Assembly (NCBI RefSeq): GCF_001661345.1
Contig: NW_017962919.1
Span: 124,001-188,000 of the forward strand
Direction of reading: 5' to 3'
Origin: Ascoidea rubescens DSM 1968
Lineage: Eukaryota; Ascomycota; Saccharomycetes; Ascoideales; Ascoideaceae
DNA: 64,000 nt
Both the position numbers and the translations under genes were made by a program. Numbering within the stretch: position 1 is the stretch's first letter; every line of letters begins with the position of its first letter. This document shows positions 1 through 10,900 of the stretch, in pieces. Under the pieces are notes generated by a model that was not told the origin of the DNA, did not search any database, and saw only the letters and a list, made by a program, of their open reading frames with translations.

Positions 1-149
1 ATTTGAAATGTCTGGTGGCTGCCCTTATTGCCGCTGCTAGTTTTAATCCAAATCCTGCACACTGAATCTGCAAACTTGTTCGTGAACTGGTGTTTCAACC
101 AATCGGTAGAAACAAATCGTAGTTGTTAGTTGATCTTCTCAATCGAAAA

Positions 150-535
150 AGACATTTTGGCTGTCGTTGGGTGTTTGGATTAATGTTAGAACCAACCAGT
201 GAGCATGATGAAGCCAGAGAAGTTGGGCAGAGGTCTTCTCCGCTTTAAGGTATTGATTGTGGTGAACCCCTTAATCCACTAATGAGGGATAAATATGTTA
301 GAGTCGGTTTTGCCTTTGGGACATCAATGACATTTATGGTTCATCAAATGGGTGTGACGCCTGTGTGCCTTCATGGTGATATCGAGGCTGAGATTTGCAA
401 GAAACAGCATCCAGGATTTGATAATGTCGTCTATGCTTTGAAAGTTTGCAAGTTGGGTAAATTTGTTTATGGCGCCAAACGATCTGTTTTTTGCTGGTCA
501 AAGAAAATAGTTGATCCTCTCCGATGGCTTTAGTT
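150..535 (+). pseudogene. Copia reverse transcriptase domain, broken (copy 1)
   Basis: Seen: an 83-codon open stretch with HQMGVTPVCLHGDIEAEICK and then VCKLGKFVYGAKR. Known: in copia RT (RVT_2) the first motif carries the first catalytic Asp, and the second is the K-S-L-Y-G-L-K-Q motif before the finger-palm junction. The spacing between the two is as in the family. This is the clearest RT match in the window. Confidence 0.88.
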
Positions 536-1129
536 CCAGGGAAGTTCAGATAAGCATTCTGTGATTGATCTTTAAAACTACATACACCACTCTACGCTTA
601 CATTATATTGGGATCATCTTAGTAATGGGGGAACATGAGAAACAATGGTAACGCCGGTTAAATACAATCTCAAATCAGTCTTTAAATAAAAAGACATGGA
701 GTAGTTCTCCGTTATTTTCATCGACTTGATGATGCTCAAGATAGCAACGTTCCTTCTGTATCTACGGATACCTACTTCAGAACGGTGGTTCAACGATTTA
801 AAATGGATGAATTTGATGCGCAGGTGACACCAATAATGTTTGGCTTATACCAGAAGCTGGGTGAAACCGAAGGTTTTGAGTTCGATGGTGAAGATTCATC
901 ACCTTCCAGTTGAATTGTCGGATAGTTGGCTTTTTCGGCACAGCTCTTACGGGGTGATATTGATTTTCTTGTTGGGTTTCTCAATCCAAATTTTGGTGGA
1001 CAATGCCAGCTCAATCTAAATTATCTTAAATGGTTAATAGAGTGTTGAAACGCAAAGCCAATGTCACTTTATTACGAAACTGCCTCATTAGTTGACTTAG
1101 TTTGATGCTCTGACGGTGATAGAGATGGA

Positions 1130-1414
1130 CAGGTTGGCGATCGAAAGTCAGATGCTGGTCATAAGATCTTCATTGATTAAAACTCTGTCACTTGGAACAG
1201 CATGAAGGTGGCTTCAGTGGCTTTGCAAATGTGCGGAGCTGAATGCTTTTCACTCGCTCAAGAAGTCAAACAAACTGTGTTCCTAGTACATCTTTTCAAA
1301 AATATTGGTACTATTTATTACAAGCCAATTATCTGTTGTGGTAACAATTCTGCTATTAAGATGGCTAATTATGTCACCAATGTCAGAAGCTCCAGGCATA
1401 TTTCAAGCAAGTAA
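1130..1414 (+). pseudogene. Copia RNase H domain, broken (copy 1)
   Basis: A 70-codon stretch reads SVALQMCGAECFSLAQEVKQ, then CCGNNSAIKMANY and RSSRHISSK. These match the copia RNase H run S-x-x-E-A-E-Y-x-A-L-x-E-A-x-K-E, C-D-N-x-S-A-I-K-L-A and H-x-R-x-K-H-I-D-I-K in the right order and spacing. RNase H is the last pol domain, so the 3' end of the element should follow within a few hundred bases. Confidence 0.85.
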
Positions 1415-1470
1415 GTGATTATAAACGGTCGTGCTATTTCGCACTTACTCTTGAAAACGTTGGTACTGAA

Positions 1471-2119
1471 AGCAATGTTCCTAATATGTTCACTGAATTA
1501 CATAGCGCTCCACAGTTCAAATACCTCAATAAACTGCTTTCATAATTCAATTGTGGCTAGTTATGAATTTGTTGCTTACGTCGTCTTCGATTTTTCAGAT
1601 GGTTTTTTGATTGATTTCGTTATGGTGATGCCGCTGTGTTGTTATTCAATTGAGTTACTTACTTTGAATATATTTCCATTTTATCGCATAGAATGAGATT
1701 GTATCTCATGTCTTTTTCTACTTTGACAAAATGTTGAAGATCGCATTGTAAAGTACATGCTTTTGCATTTCATTTGATTATTCCTCGATTATTGTTTTCT
1801 TTCTTAGTTCATTTGGTTTCAATTATATGAAGGGCCCCATGATTGCAGCGCAAAAAATGTTTCAGAAAAAAGTCTTATGAGGGCCAAACGAACTAACGAA
1901 TTGGCCGGGTACCTTTTTGTCGCACAACGCAAACAGCAGTCAATTACATAATGCTTGAAACGTAAAGTAAGCCATCTTAGTTTAACGCAGAAGCCTTTAT
2001 TTTACGGACTCCCTTCCTACTCATCCCAAGTTGATTTCTGGTAGAATACCGTGGTCGCAATTTCAACCAACATTACTTCGTCCGTGAGCGGATTTGTAAA
2101 GACCACGTTCCCACTTAAT
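1471..2119. other. Junction between two facing copia fossils; probable LTR remains
   Basis: No gene is seen. The first part is T-rich (about 1480-1850) and follows the RNase H end of copy 1, where a 3' LTR would lie. A run near 1780-1840 (ATTATTGTTTTCTTTC followed by TTTGG and ATATGA) loosely resembles the 3' flanks of copies 3 and 11. Copy 2 ends on the opposite strand at about 2120, so this is a tail-to-tail junction. LTR borders cannot be set by eye. Confidence 0.3.
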
Positions 2120-5110
2120 TTTCGCAACCGCTCTGTTAACGCAAACGGATCATCGCAACATCTATTAAAATTTTGACTACGTTGACGCCATCGGCAGACG
2201 TCTGGTTACTGGGATAAGGGGGCATGTTGTGAACCCTTTGATGTCTATCTTTGGTCTCTCGATATCTCTGACCAGCGTGGCCATTTGATGATCCACGTTT
2301 TACTTTCAAGGTGCAACAGCGATGACGACTAAGTCACTTCAATACCTACTTACTGGAATTAATGTTTCGAGACAATTTTCCTTTCAAACGGAGAGCATCT
2401 TGGAGCAATTAAATAGGCTTTTGGCAAATCAACAGTCGGAGCTAGTTCGATTGTAAAGATGTATCTGTAGCAACGAAATTTTTGTCCAATTTAAAGATCC
2501 ATCTTCTGGTACATATCGTTATCATGCATCCCTTGAAGCATTGATGGGCAAGCCACATCTTTGATTGGGTGTGCAACATCTAATTTACCGATGCAGCGGC
2601 AATAGGGGCAGCAGCTAGATATCATTTATTAAATAAGTGCCAAATGTTATTTTGGCAATCATTTGAAAAAGATTAATTAATTTCTCAAAGTCATCAACGT
2701 TTTTGGAAACACCCATTTTGCACCAGCAGGATGGTCCATTGTTGACTCATCACTATGGTGAGCTTTGACCCCCTGCGTATTATTAACTGTGGATTCATAA
2801 AACATCTTTGAAGTCCATTGTTTGCGACTGACACCATTTTTCTCGTCATCATGAGGACGGATTTCAATACACTCGTTATTGTTCAAGATGTTTTCTTCGA
2901 TGAATCACGTGAAGCATTTGAAGTTGACTTCTGTTTGTTATTGTAAACTGCTGACAAGAATATACCAAAAGATTAGCCGAGATGAAAGTAACATCTACGG
3001 CATATAAAATTGCTACAATATCGGCGGCAAACGATGCACCCTTAAACAACAATGATAATTCTTCAAGGCAACAGAAAACCCTAGAATAAACCGAGTTGTT
3101 ATGTGGATTGTACACGATGTCGCCCTTTCTACGCATGTGATAAGAATCAAAACGCCGAAAAAATTTGTATCACCTCACTTGATTTTTGTGATTGGTTTCA
3201 TCATCGTTGAATAACCAACACATCCAACACCTTCAACGTAGCCGTAGTTGATTGTTTTCAATATGGTAATTGGAAGGAGAGGTCAATCCAGCACCATGTT
3301 TAAAATGAATCAAAATTCATCATCAACACTCCATAGATATTCCTTGATTTAACAAGAATTCACAATCGTTAAATTCAATGAGCAAAGTGCAGGCCTTCAC
3401 AACCGTTTTTTTTTTGCAAAGTCGAGCGACCACACCTGAATGTGACACATTATGAACAGTTATTTCAAGTTTCATTTTTTCTGTGTCACACCTATTGTTG
3501 GGCAGCTTCGAGGCGAACCGCTTGGCTGGTTGGTCAGAGTAACTCATCTTAGCCAATAATAATTAAGTAAATCAAATACGGTATTCGAACCTCGGAAGAG
3601 CTGACTAAGGTGTAAAAATCGGGGCAACATATACATATTTTAAGTAACCATCATTAATGGTGAAATACAAGCAACAGACTTCAACAGCAACAACTGTCAC
3701 TTGCCGAAAAATTTCCGCAAAACGACGACTGAAGAAATGACTAGCCGGTTATGTAAATGACTGTTTAATAATGTTGGGTGGCTCTTCTTTTGAGACAAGA
3801 CTCACATTCTGAGCTGCCAACAGCAGAGATGACATCGATTTTGGCTATGCTTCCTGCAATCGTCTCAGCATGATGACCTAATCGTTGATGCCAATTTGTA
3901 GTTCTTTACGCAAACAGTGATGGTGCAACAAGTCACTCATATAATTATGTAGCGGCCCTCCTACCAGCCAAAACACCGGTAATCTAAGCACAAACAGCTT
4001 TAAATATATAACAGGCCGTTTCATGAGTAGCAGCTGAGATTGAAATCATAGTTGTGCCGTGGGGAGCCTACGGAACTGCTGGTAGCAATCCATTATTGAG
4101 AAACATCACTGTAGCAATACCATTTCCATTGACGGTAGTTTCACCATTACCAGCAATGTCAACTGATTGAATACCTTAGTTGCTTAAAGAATCAGCAATG
4201 GCAGAAATATGTTGAAACGCCGCAGAATGCAGGTGAAGCATTTGGCAGTTCATGAACCACTTGCCAGAATCGTTCAACATCCCATCATATCCAGGATCAT
4301 CAGCTTTGGTGACAGGCTGGACGGCTCCCCAGCAGAACTGTGTGCTGCTACTGATGATCCGGCTGGAAGCGGCCGCGGTGTTAAACACTGACACGCCCAT
4401 TGTCTCTCGTTGTGACAACGACATTGATTCGTTGGTGTTTGATTAGACAACTTCTACTGCTTCTCACCAATGGGACTACCGCTTTAACCACCAACCACTA
4501 CTAAAATCATCGACAACATGATGGTTAACCAACACTTTATCATCTCTAAGAATAATTAAGTGAGGTCCGTAAATTGAATAAGAGTTATGTCCACATAGGA
4601 GGTTGCAAAGGCGAAATCAGCATAGAAATTGGGTGGATCTGAGTTATCGTTCGTGACATTAGAAGTACTGGAAAAAAATTCTTTTGAAAAACGTATTGCT
4701 ATTTTCTTGTTGAAAAATGCATTTTGTGTCTTAACAAAGTAGATCTTTGTGCATTTGATAAGACAAGCTTGAACACCGGTAGTCTCTTAAAGCTTTTTCA
4801 TATTAACTTACACATGACGCACACTCCACCGATTGTAGAGGAATTCATTGAATACAGCCGATTCAAATTGGGCAGTATCCAACGAATTGCATATAATCTT
4901 TAATGCAACCTTGATTTGTATCATTCATCATTATCAGCAAAAATATCATATTGATTGATATACGCGTGATCCAACAGACCAAACTGGGCAGCATTGTTAT
5001 TTAAGACTAAACCTCAGATGGATAAGGCTTGCGACGACTAGTAGGAGTTCTGATCCTTACCTGCTAGCACTATCAACGTCGCTGATAATCTGATGTAGCG
5101 AATCCATGTT
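2120..5110 (-). mobile_element. Ty1/copia fossil, copy 2 (lineage II), gag to RNase H with a short RT part
   Basis: On the minus strand, from high to low coordinates: a gag piece AAQFGLLDHAYINQYDIF (about 5010-4950) akin to the gag pieces of copies 3, 9 and 11; a protease region MLNDSGKWFMNC (near 4290) with HISAIADSLSN after it; the integrase C-terminal core SHSGVVARLCKKKTVVKACT (about 3460-3400; Q-N-G-V-A-E-R-x-N-R-T type); the post-integrase motif VYNPHNNSVYSRVFCCLEEL (about 3115-3050; V-Y-N-P-x-x-x-x-V-x-x-S-R-D-V type); and an RT start HPAGAKWVF (about 2720). RNase H is only weakly suggested at 2.1-2.3 kb. From RT start to end there is about 0.6 kb against about 1.7 kb in fuller copies, so much of RT appears to be gone. 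It is broken many times and looks old. Confidence 0.75.
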
Positions 5111-5259
5111 AGTTTTTCAAAGTCAAGAAATATATATGATTCGTGATCGTGGAATGGATTGCCACCGTGATATGTAAGCGACTGGGATATATTAAAGAGG
5201 GACACCGGATCCAACAGATGATACACATCTAAGAACTGAATGTAATCATTCCGCTGGCT

Positions 5260-5690
5260 CACAGCAGCCTAGTTAACGCTTTAAGCAGATCTCACCCGAC
5301 TTGGTGAATGTTGTCGAATCTTTTACAAATGCTGCGCACGACCGTTTGCAAAGGCAAAACGGATACCAAACGGAATTCCCAAACGATGTTTGAGGAGATC
5401 GGCTCCGTGCCGCAGTAAAGTTGGAGTTATGTCAACCGCAACGGACCCAAAAAAGCATCTTGGGGTGAGAGCAATGGGTGTTTTTGTGATACAGACGTCT
5501 GCATCGCAGAAGGAGAGCCTTTCTATGCATTGAAGACAATACCCTCTTAGATCGTTACTTGCCTTGTGCGTCTGTGGCCGAGCACTCACTTTTCAGAACC
5601 GCTGTTTCGGTCGTAATCAAAAGTTCCTATATTAACTGTAAATCAAATGCACAATAATAAAATAAAAAAATCAAAGAAAATACAAATCAC
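5260..5690 (-). repeat. Possible LTR remnant between copies 3 and 2
   Basis: This stretch lies after the RNase H end of copy 3 and before the gag of copy 2, both on the minus strand, which is where a 3' LTR of copy 3 or a 5' LTR of copy 2 would sit. Read on the minus strand, a T-rich run (about 5680-5640) is followed by an AACAGCGGTTCTGAAAA block. The flank after copy 11 (44.35-44.75 kb, minus) has a comparable T-rich run followed by CACAGCAGCTCGGAAAAA. An 88-codon open frame here (5323-5589, minus) matches nothing I recognise and may be chance. Confidence 0.35.
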
Positions 5691-5889
5691 ATTGAAGTGC
5701 AAGCAGTATGTGATAACAATTTGAACTTTTGCAACAGAAGAAAATTGCTGGTGCTACAAAAACACTCTATCGGTAGTGAGAGTACAGTCAGAGCAATTAG
5801 TCGAACCGAGGGCTCAAAATTTCGTGGCTTAACCTTAAGAAATCTATCACTCAATACTGAACGGCTAATAGCAGTTCGACGTAAAATCG

Positions 5890-6260
5890 AAATCCAGTAC
5901 CATTTATAAAGTAATAAGTCAATTGAATCATCGAAAAATTTCAACGCACCAGTGCTCAGGTCTATATTTAAAACATCTGCCACATTGCTTTCAGTTTTAA
6001 CTTTTGCTAGAGTAAATTCAGCGTTGCACATCAAGCCGGGACAACGGTACCTTGTTGGCAATATGGATTTAAGCCATGTGATTGGTTGGTTGGTCCGGCA
6101 CCTTGATCGCGGAGATGTTATCACAAATAATAATCTGCTCCTAAACATTGGTATCAATGTCTTTCAACACCCGAAATGAAAACACGGTCTCCTTGACCGA
6201 TTCAGTGATCCAAATGAATTGTGCTCAGCAAGTCAGCATGGCCACCAAGGCCGGCCTCAT
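5890..6260 (-). pseudogene. Copia RNase H domain, broken (copy 3)
   Basis: Three pieces stand in family order on the minus strand: ITESVKETVFSFRVLKDI (E-A-x-K-E-x-x-W-L-x-x-L-L type helix), IIICDNISAIKVPDQPTNH (C-D-N-x-S-A-I-x-x-x-x-N-P-x-x-H) and KVKTESNVADVL (V-x-T-x-x-x-x-A-D-I-L). The last motif is specific to the end of copia pol and fixes the orientation and 3' border of this copy. Confidence 0.82.
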
Positions 6261-7779
6261 TCTGTTCCAATCACTTGTCTTTGATTAATATGAAACATAT
6301 ACTTACCAATTGATTGTCATTCACTAACGATTTCAACCCAATCACTATCAACCGATCTAGTGAACTCCGCTGAATACACAGCATTGTGATGATGAGCAAA
6401 TGGATTTCACTTAAAATATCTCATGAACTGTTTGACAGCACCTAGGTGGCTCGGGATTTGGGAAACAAGATATCAACTGAGTTATCGAACAGTAAATTCA
6501 ATAGCATTCTCTAACTAATGAGCGGCACAAACCGTGGTTCCACGAATTAATATGTAGACTAATCACTTTTCAGTATCCAACTCAAACCTTCTGATTGAAG
6601 TAGGAGTTTAGATTAGTTAATCTTCATTGCGTTTGTTTTCACATCAGCCTCAATGAAGTCAAAAATTTCAACAATTAGTTTGAGGTAGATCTTCATAGAA
6701 ACGGCAATACTTTCGTTACTCTGCGGCGCTTTAACCTTCAGAACTGAGCTAGTAAGTAGGCAAAATTTTTCATTTTGAACAGGGAGAAGACAGCAATTTT
6801 GACCAGCTTCGCCATTGTGTCTGATCATCCGGCAATATTAAATATATTGACCTATGGACCTAGCATTCTCTGCTGCTTAATTTTGGAGAAGTGCAAAACA
6901 GCTTGTTCCGTTGAAGGTCGTTGAAGCTCAAAACATCCCGCAAAATTTAGTATCTTCTTGTACCAACAAAGACGAGTTTGATGGAGTCCTTAAATTGATT
7001 TGTGATACTTTGGAGCATTGAAAGGCTTTCCAGCGCTACGAAATTCAAAGTAGTGCTTTACGAGATTTTGAACGTCCATCCGACTATGAAAAACAGCAGA
7101 TACCCCATGGATTCGATGACCCATTTTTGGCTTTGATGCGGTAGGAGGAAACGGAATCTATGACTCTCTCACCTGATGACCTGGGAGAATGTTTTATTAT
7201 AATCATCCCTTTTGACTGAAGAATCCTTTTGAGGAGCTAGACGGGCCTGAGCAAAAAGACCAATTAGTGGTGAGTTTACTATAAGCAGCACACGACAACT
7301 AACATATTATTTTCAGGGGAAAGTTAATGTGCAAATTAACATTGACTCCAAGAATATGCTTGCAATGATCCTCGGCACCCAACATTGAAAATTTGGCTTA
7401 GACACACTGGTCTAGCTCTAGTAGCGACATTAAGTCCCGCAGCCAAATATTTCAAAGCTGATCTGCGGTTAATGGTTTTTATAAAATGATCTTTAAATGA
7501 ATTATGTACGACTCCAATCTTATTACGACTTCCTTAATGAACCTTTTTGGATTTAAGAAGTTGGTCCATTTTGGGCTCAGCAACAGGGTAGGCATCACTA
7601 CCCAGATTAATGGTGTCTGTGGACTGAAGAGATTTCTCTGAATTCTATGTTTTTCTTTGTCATTATGTGCAGCTTCACCATCTCAGCTCATATCACTGTA
7701 GTAATCATCATTATTGAAGTTATTTTTTGACGCATCATCCGAGGCAACTGGAATTGTGTGATCTGCGTCTTTGGCAGCT

Positions 7780-7830
7780 GCGGAGTAATCTCTCTCTCTG
7801 TAGCAGCAGCAGCAATAGGTTTTCTTTCAG
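7780..7830. repeat. Short TC and AGC microsatellite
   Basis: A short run of TC repeats is followed directly by about four AGC units. It lies in the low-complexity linker between integrase and RT of copy 3, where copia polyproteins often carry Ser, Ala or Gln runs. It is probably replication slippage within the fossil. Confidence 0.55.
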
Positions 7831-8429
7831 AGAAAATGGATTTGTTCGTTAACTTTCAGGCGAGGATCGCTCTTCAAAACCAATTTTAGTCTCATGAACT
7901 CAAGAAGACGAACTGACAACAGCAAAGCTCGTAGCAAGAAAGCACACTCTATTCCCGTTGCTAAATATTGCATTGGCAACAGAATCACTGAGACACTTGT
8001 ATCATCCAAATTTGGATTACTTGATTTTTTTGAGAAGCATTTCATAACCGGCGCATTGAAACATTTTCAAAATTGCAGGATTTGGTATTTCGGAACAAGC
8101 TATGTGAGGATGTGTGGAGAACAATGCGCCATCATTGGGCAGTATTAAATTGATCAGTAGCACTGCGCACATGGCTGCATCAAGCCTCAGGGAATAAAGA
8201 GGATTAGCTCAAATGTTCATTGTACTGGTCTTTTCATGATTTTTCTTCGATGACTTTCAGCGATCCGAAGTTGATCAGACCAACAAACAACACAGGTCTC
8301 TTGATTGTTTTTCTACTTTCACAAAACTGCTTAATGATCCTGGATGCGAACTCCTTGTCAGAGATAACAGTATAATCCATTTTATCCAATGACCCTCGAG
8401 AAATTCAACATTAATACACTAACCAGGCA

Positions 8430-8684
8430 TCAGCAATTGACCGTGTGGAGATTGCAGCAACAAAATACGTCATTAGCAGTCATCAACACTGGCAAAACAT
8501 CACGGCAGTAGTAAAGCGCAACATGCACCATCGGCCCATCAATATGAACATAAAGAATAGAAAGAGCAGCTGTGGCCTGAATTGAAAACGCCATATTAAT
8601 AGTTTTGGTCTGCGGGTTGTTTTGACGTGAGTCACATTTTGATCCCCAGCCGCAGAAATGCATATGATTCTGGATATATCTCAT
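8430..8684 (-). pseudogene. Copia integrase core start, broken (copy 3)
   Basis: An 84-codon stretch contains LYVHIDGPMVHVALYYCRDV. It matches the first catalytic segment of the integrase core (L-x-H-x-D-x-C-G-P-M ... G-x-R-Y-V-L-x-x-x-D-D), with the first catalytic Asp in HID. A piece SDKEFASRIIKQFC at about 8.36 kb fits the following S-E-V-x-x-x-F-x-x-F helix. Confidence 0.72.
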
Positions 8685-10049
8685 GCAAGGTTTTCACCTG
8701 GATTAGTTGAACACTGATGCCAATTCGTACTAACCAACGCAAAAGCAGTTGGGAGTGGGTTGACATTGATATATGGTTGATCTTGCTTTCCTACCTGCCA
8801 ATGCTCTATTCACATAATGACAATGAAGTGTGATTGAGGACAATGCCTCATTGTTGAAGGAGCTGAGAATGAGAATGAATTTGCAGCATAAGGAGGATAG
8901 GGTACATTCATTGATAAACCACCTTTGAGAAACAACACACTACCATTATTTTTTAGTGCAACGCTAGTGACACCAGTAACATCAATATAACCTAAAAAGA
9001 AAGTTATGCCGCAGATCTAATCAAAGTTAGCGGCAATAAGCAGAGACCCATCAGAAGGAGAGTACAACCGATTGCAAGTCATCATGACTCTTCTATTTAC
9101 CTTCTACCACTAAGCAAACTGCCACTCGTCAAATTTAGGGGTACTCAGAGGATACCACAGCGGCAGCAGGCCGTGATGCCAGACACTAAAAAGCAAGTTG
9201 GTTTTTAAAGTGACAACGTTAGCTTCTGATTCATTTCCGTCTTGGCTTCTTAAACTGCTCTAGACCAACACAGCCTATCGCTGTTAAATTGGAGGTTGCA
9301 GCAAGTTCAGCATCACTAAATTGATTGGCCAAAACTTTTTCATTCCTGAATGTAATTCGGTGAAGGCCTGCAAATTATGTTAGAGCCCCTTTGGCGTAGC
9401 TAATGTGGGAAGCAGAAACAACTTACTGAGCCGCGGCAACTTGGTCAGCATTGCCACGTTCAAGATATTGCAATAAAACTCCTTAAGCAAATTATTGTAG
9501 TCACAGATATTGGATAAGATGTTTTCCCATTTACCAAAAATGATTGTTCTGCTCATACTAATAGCAGCCTCAACACAACTAGTTCCATAGGACTTACACT
9601 AATTAAGTGATACCTGACGGGGATCGCACCCATTTTTAGCACCTCTTCCAATACTGCAAATCCAATCCACCAATAACCAATGCATAAAATATGGAATCCC
9701 AAGCAAGCTTCACTTTCTTAGCATGAGCATCTTAAGCAAAGATACCACGTTGATTGACTAATGCATGAGCCTGCGGAACAAATTGAGGGGCTTTAAAGCT
9801 CAGGACAGGAGCCCAAATAATCATGTTAGCAGCATTCAATTGAGTCAGTGATTTTTGCCACGCAAAAGAGGCAATTTGGATCATATCCTGTTTTAGCTAG
9901 CACAAAAAAATATATCAAGGCTAAGCAGTATATATCAACCAAAAATTACAAAAAAATCAAAGCCCATTTAGAGGGAAGTGGGCTAGCTCATATAACGTCG
10001 GGGCAGCGGACCGCTGACCAATACTGAGGAACGGAATGTCAATAACTGG

Positions 10050-10900
10050 CTGGCTATAACAAACGATTATCAACAAAAGAATAGTATTGAATGGCCCGTC
10101 AAAGTCAATCGACAACTACTCAAACTCACTAACTTGGAAAAGATCAAATTGCTCAAAAGTTTTCGCTAATCCACTAACGATCACTGGATTGAAGAAAAAA
10201 TTGCAAAGCAGCTGATATTGCTAGTTGTTGCGTCAGTTGGATTCTGGACAATGGCTATATTTTGTATTTTAATCAAGTTAAAACTAACGACGACGGAAAG
10301 TAGTTGAGAAACAAAACTCGTTTTTAGAACCTCAATTGAATCAACTCAAATGGTGGTGATGAAAATATTGGTGAAGTCGCTGCACAGATCTACAAGTTAA
10401 TACTAGCCATATATGATAGTATTTGACGGGTTTCAACATCTTTCTTGGGTAAATGAAATTTAATTTCATTTTGGGATGTCGAGGAAAATAGCTGAAGATT
10501 TCAACCACATTGACGACATGGATCCTCATTTAGTTCTTGACCCTGGCGCTGCAATCCTTTCTACCAACTACAATTGTCTGCTATCCAACATCAATCAAGC
10601 ATTCCAATTTTTGAAGTCAATCATGATGATTTTGGCAATCTAAAAGTTCTGTTGAATTTGGTTAGGCAGGACGATTGAATAGAAACTTCACGCTTAGTGC
10701 GCCAAGAAATACTTAATTACTTCGAACATTTGCTGAAGCAAATTCACACGCTAAAATTGTCAAACCGAAAACGTTCTTGATGATCATCGATGAGACCTTG
10801 GCGGATCAGTTTAACAGAAACAAAAATATCAATTTTTTCTACTAGACATCTGTTGACAGAAAAAATATTTCTAAGAACAGCGTGGTTCAATGTTATTTAT
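10050..10900 (+). mobile_element. Possible copia gag-protease remnant (doubtful)
   Basis: On the plus strand at about 10.49-10.58 kb a piece reads HLVLDPGAAILSTN, resembling the copia protease motif V-L-D-S-G-A-x-x-H, with MSRKIAEDFNHIDDMD before it in the same frame. Nothing upstream or downstream is clear enough to place gag or integrase. The stretch lies between the gag start of copy 3 (opposite strand) and a long AT-rich gap. It may be a truncated copy or a chance match. Confidence 0.28.

Larger units (their letters stand above)
1..1470 (+). mobile_element. Ty1/copia fossil, copy 1: reverse transcriptase and RNase H part
   Basis: This is the 3' pol part of a copia retrotransposon, cut by the window edge. 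Around 160-175 a piece reads FGCRWVF, the usual start of copia RT. At 340-400 the frame reads HQMGVTPVCLHGDIEAEI, matching the catalytic-palm motif H-Q-M-D-V-x-T-A-F-L-x-G-D-x-E-E-E-I, followed by a VCKLGKFVYGAK piece (K-S-L-Y-G-L-K motif). At 940-1050 there is a GDIDFLVGFLNPNF piece (T-R-P-D-I-x-F-A-V motif). RNase H lies at 1200-1414 with CCGNNSAIKMA (C-D-N-x-S-A-I-K-L-A) and RSSRHISSK (R-x-K-H-I-D-I-K). The order and spacing fit the family. It is broken many times and looks old. It belongs with the less AT-rich lineage II, and copy 2 faces it on the other strand. Confidence 0.9.
5830..9900 (-). mobile_element. Ty1/copia fossil, copy 3 (lineage II), gag to RNase H
   Basis: One of the fullest copies, about 4.1 kb, minus strand. 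The gag start lies near 9885, where an ATG sits in a CAGGATATGATCCAA block also found at the gag start of copy 9. The gag piece MIIWAPVLSFKAPQF is at 9840-9790. The region after the protease motif has SVALKNNGSVLFLKGG (about 8975-8905). The integrase start is LYVHIDGPMVHVALYY (about 8560-8500; H-x-D-x-x-G-P-M type). A Ser/Ala-rich and Asp-rich linker covers 7.8-7.65 kb. RNase H at 6.3-5.9 kb has ITESVKETVFSFRVLKDI, IIICDNISAIKVPDQPTNH and KVKTESNVADVL (the C-terminal A-D-I-L-T-K motif). The RT between 7.5 and 6.4 kb is badly eroded. It is broken many times and looks old. Confidence 0.85.

Noticed and set aside
3560-3640. A tRNA suggested by a GGTTCGAAT word on the minus strand
   Set aside because: No matching acceptor, D-arm or anticodon stem could be paired around it; a T-loop word alone is not enough.
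5687-6157. 156-codon minus-strand open frame as a separate gene
   Set aside because: It contains KVKTESNVADVL, the end of copia RNase H, and lies at the 3' end of copy 3. The remainder reads on into flanking or out-of-frame sequence.
6850-7260. Plus-strand run with GVLKLICDTLEH and PHGFDDPFLALM as an unknown gene
   Set aside because: It overlaps the RT region of copy 3 on the opposite strand and has no domain match; a shadow frame is more likely.
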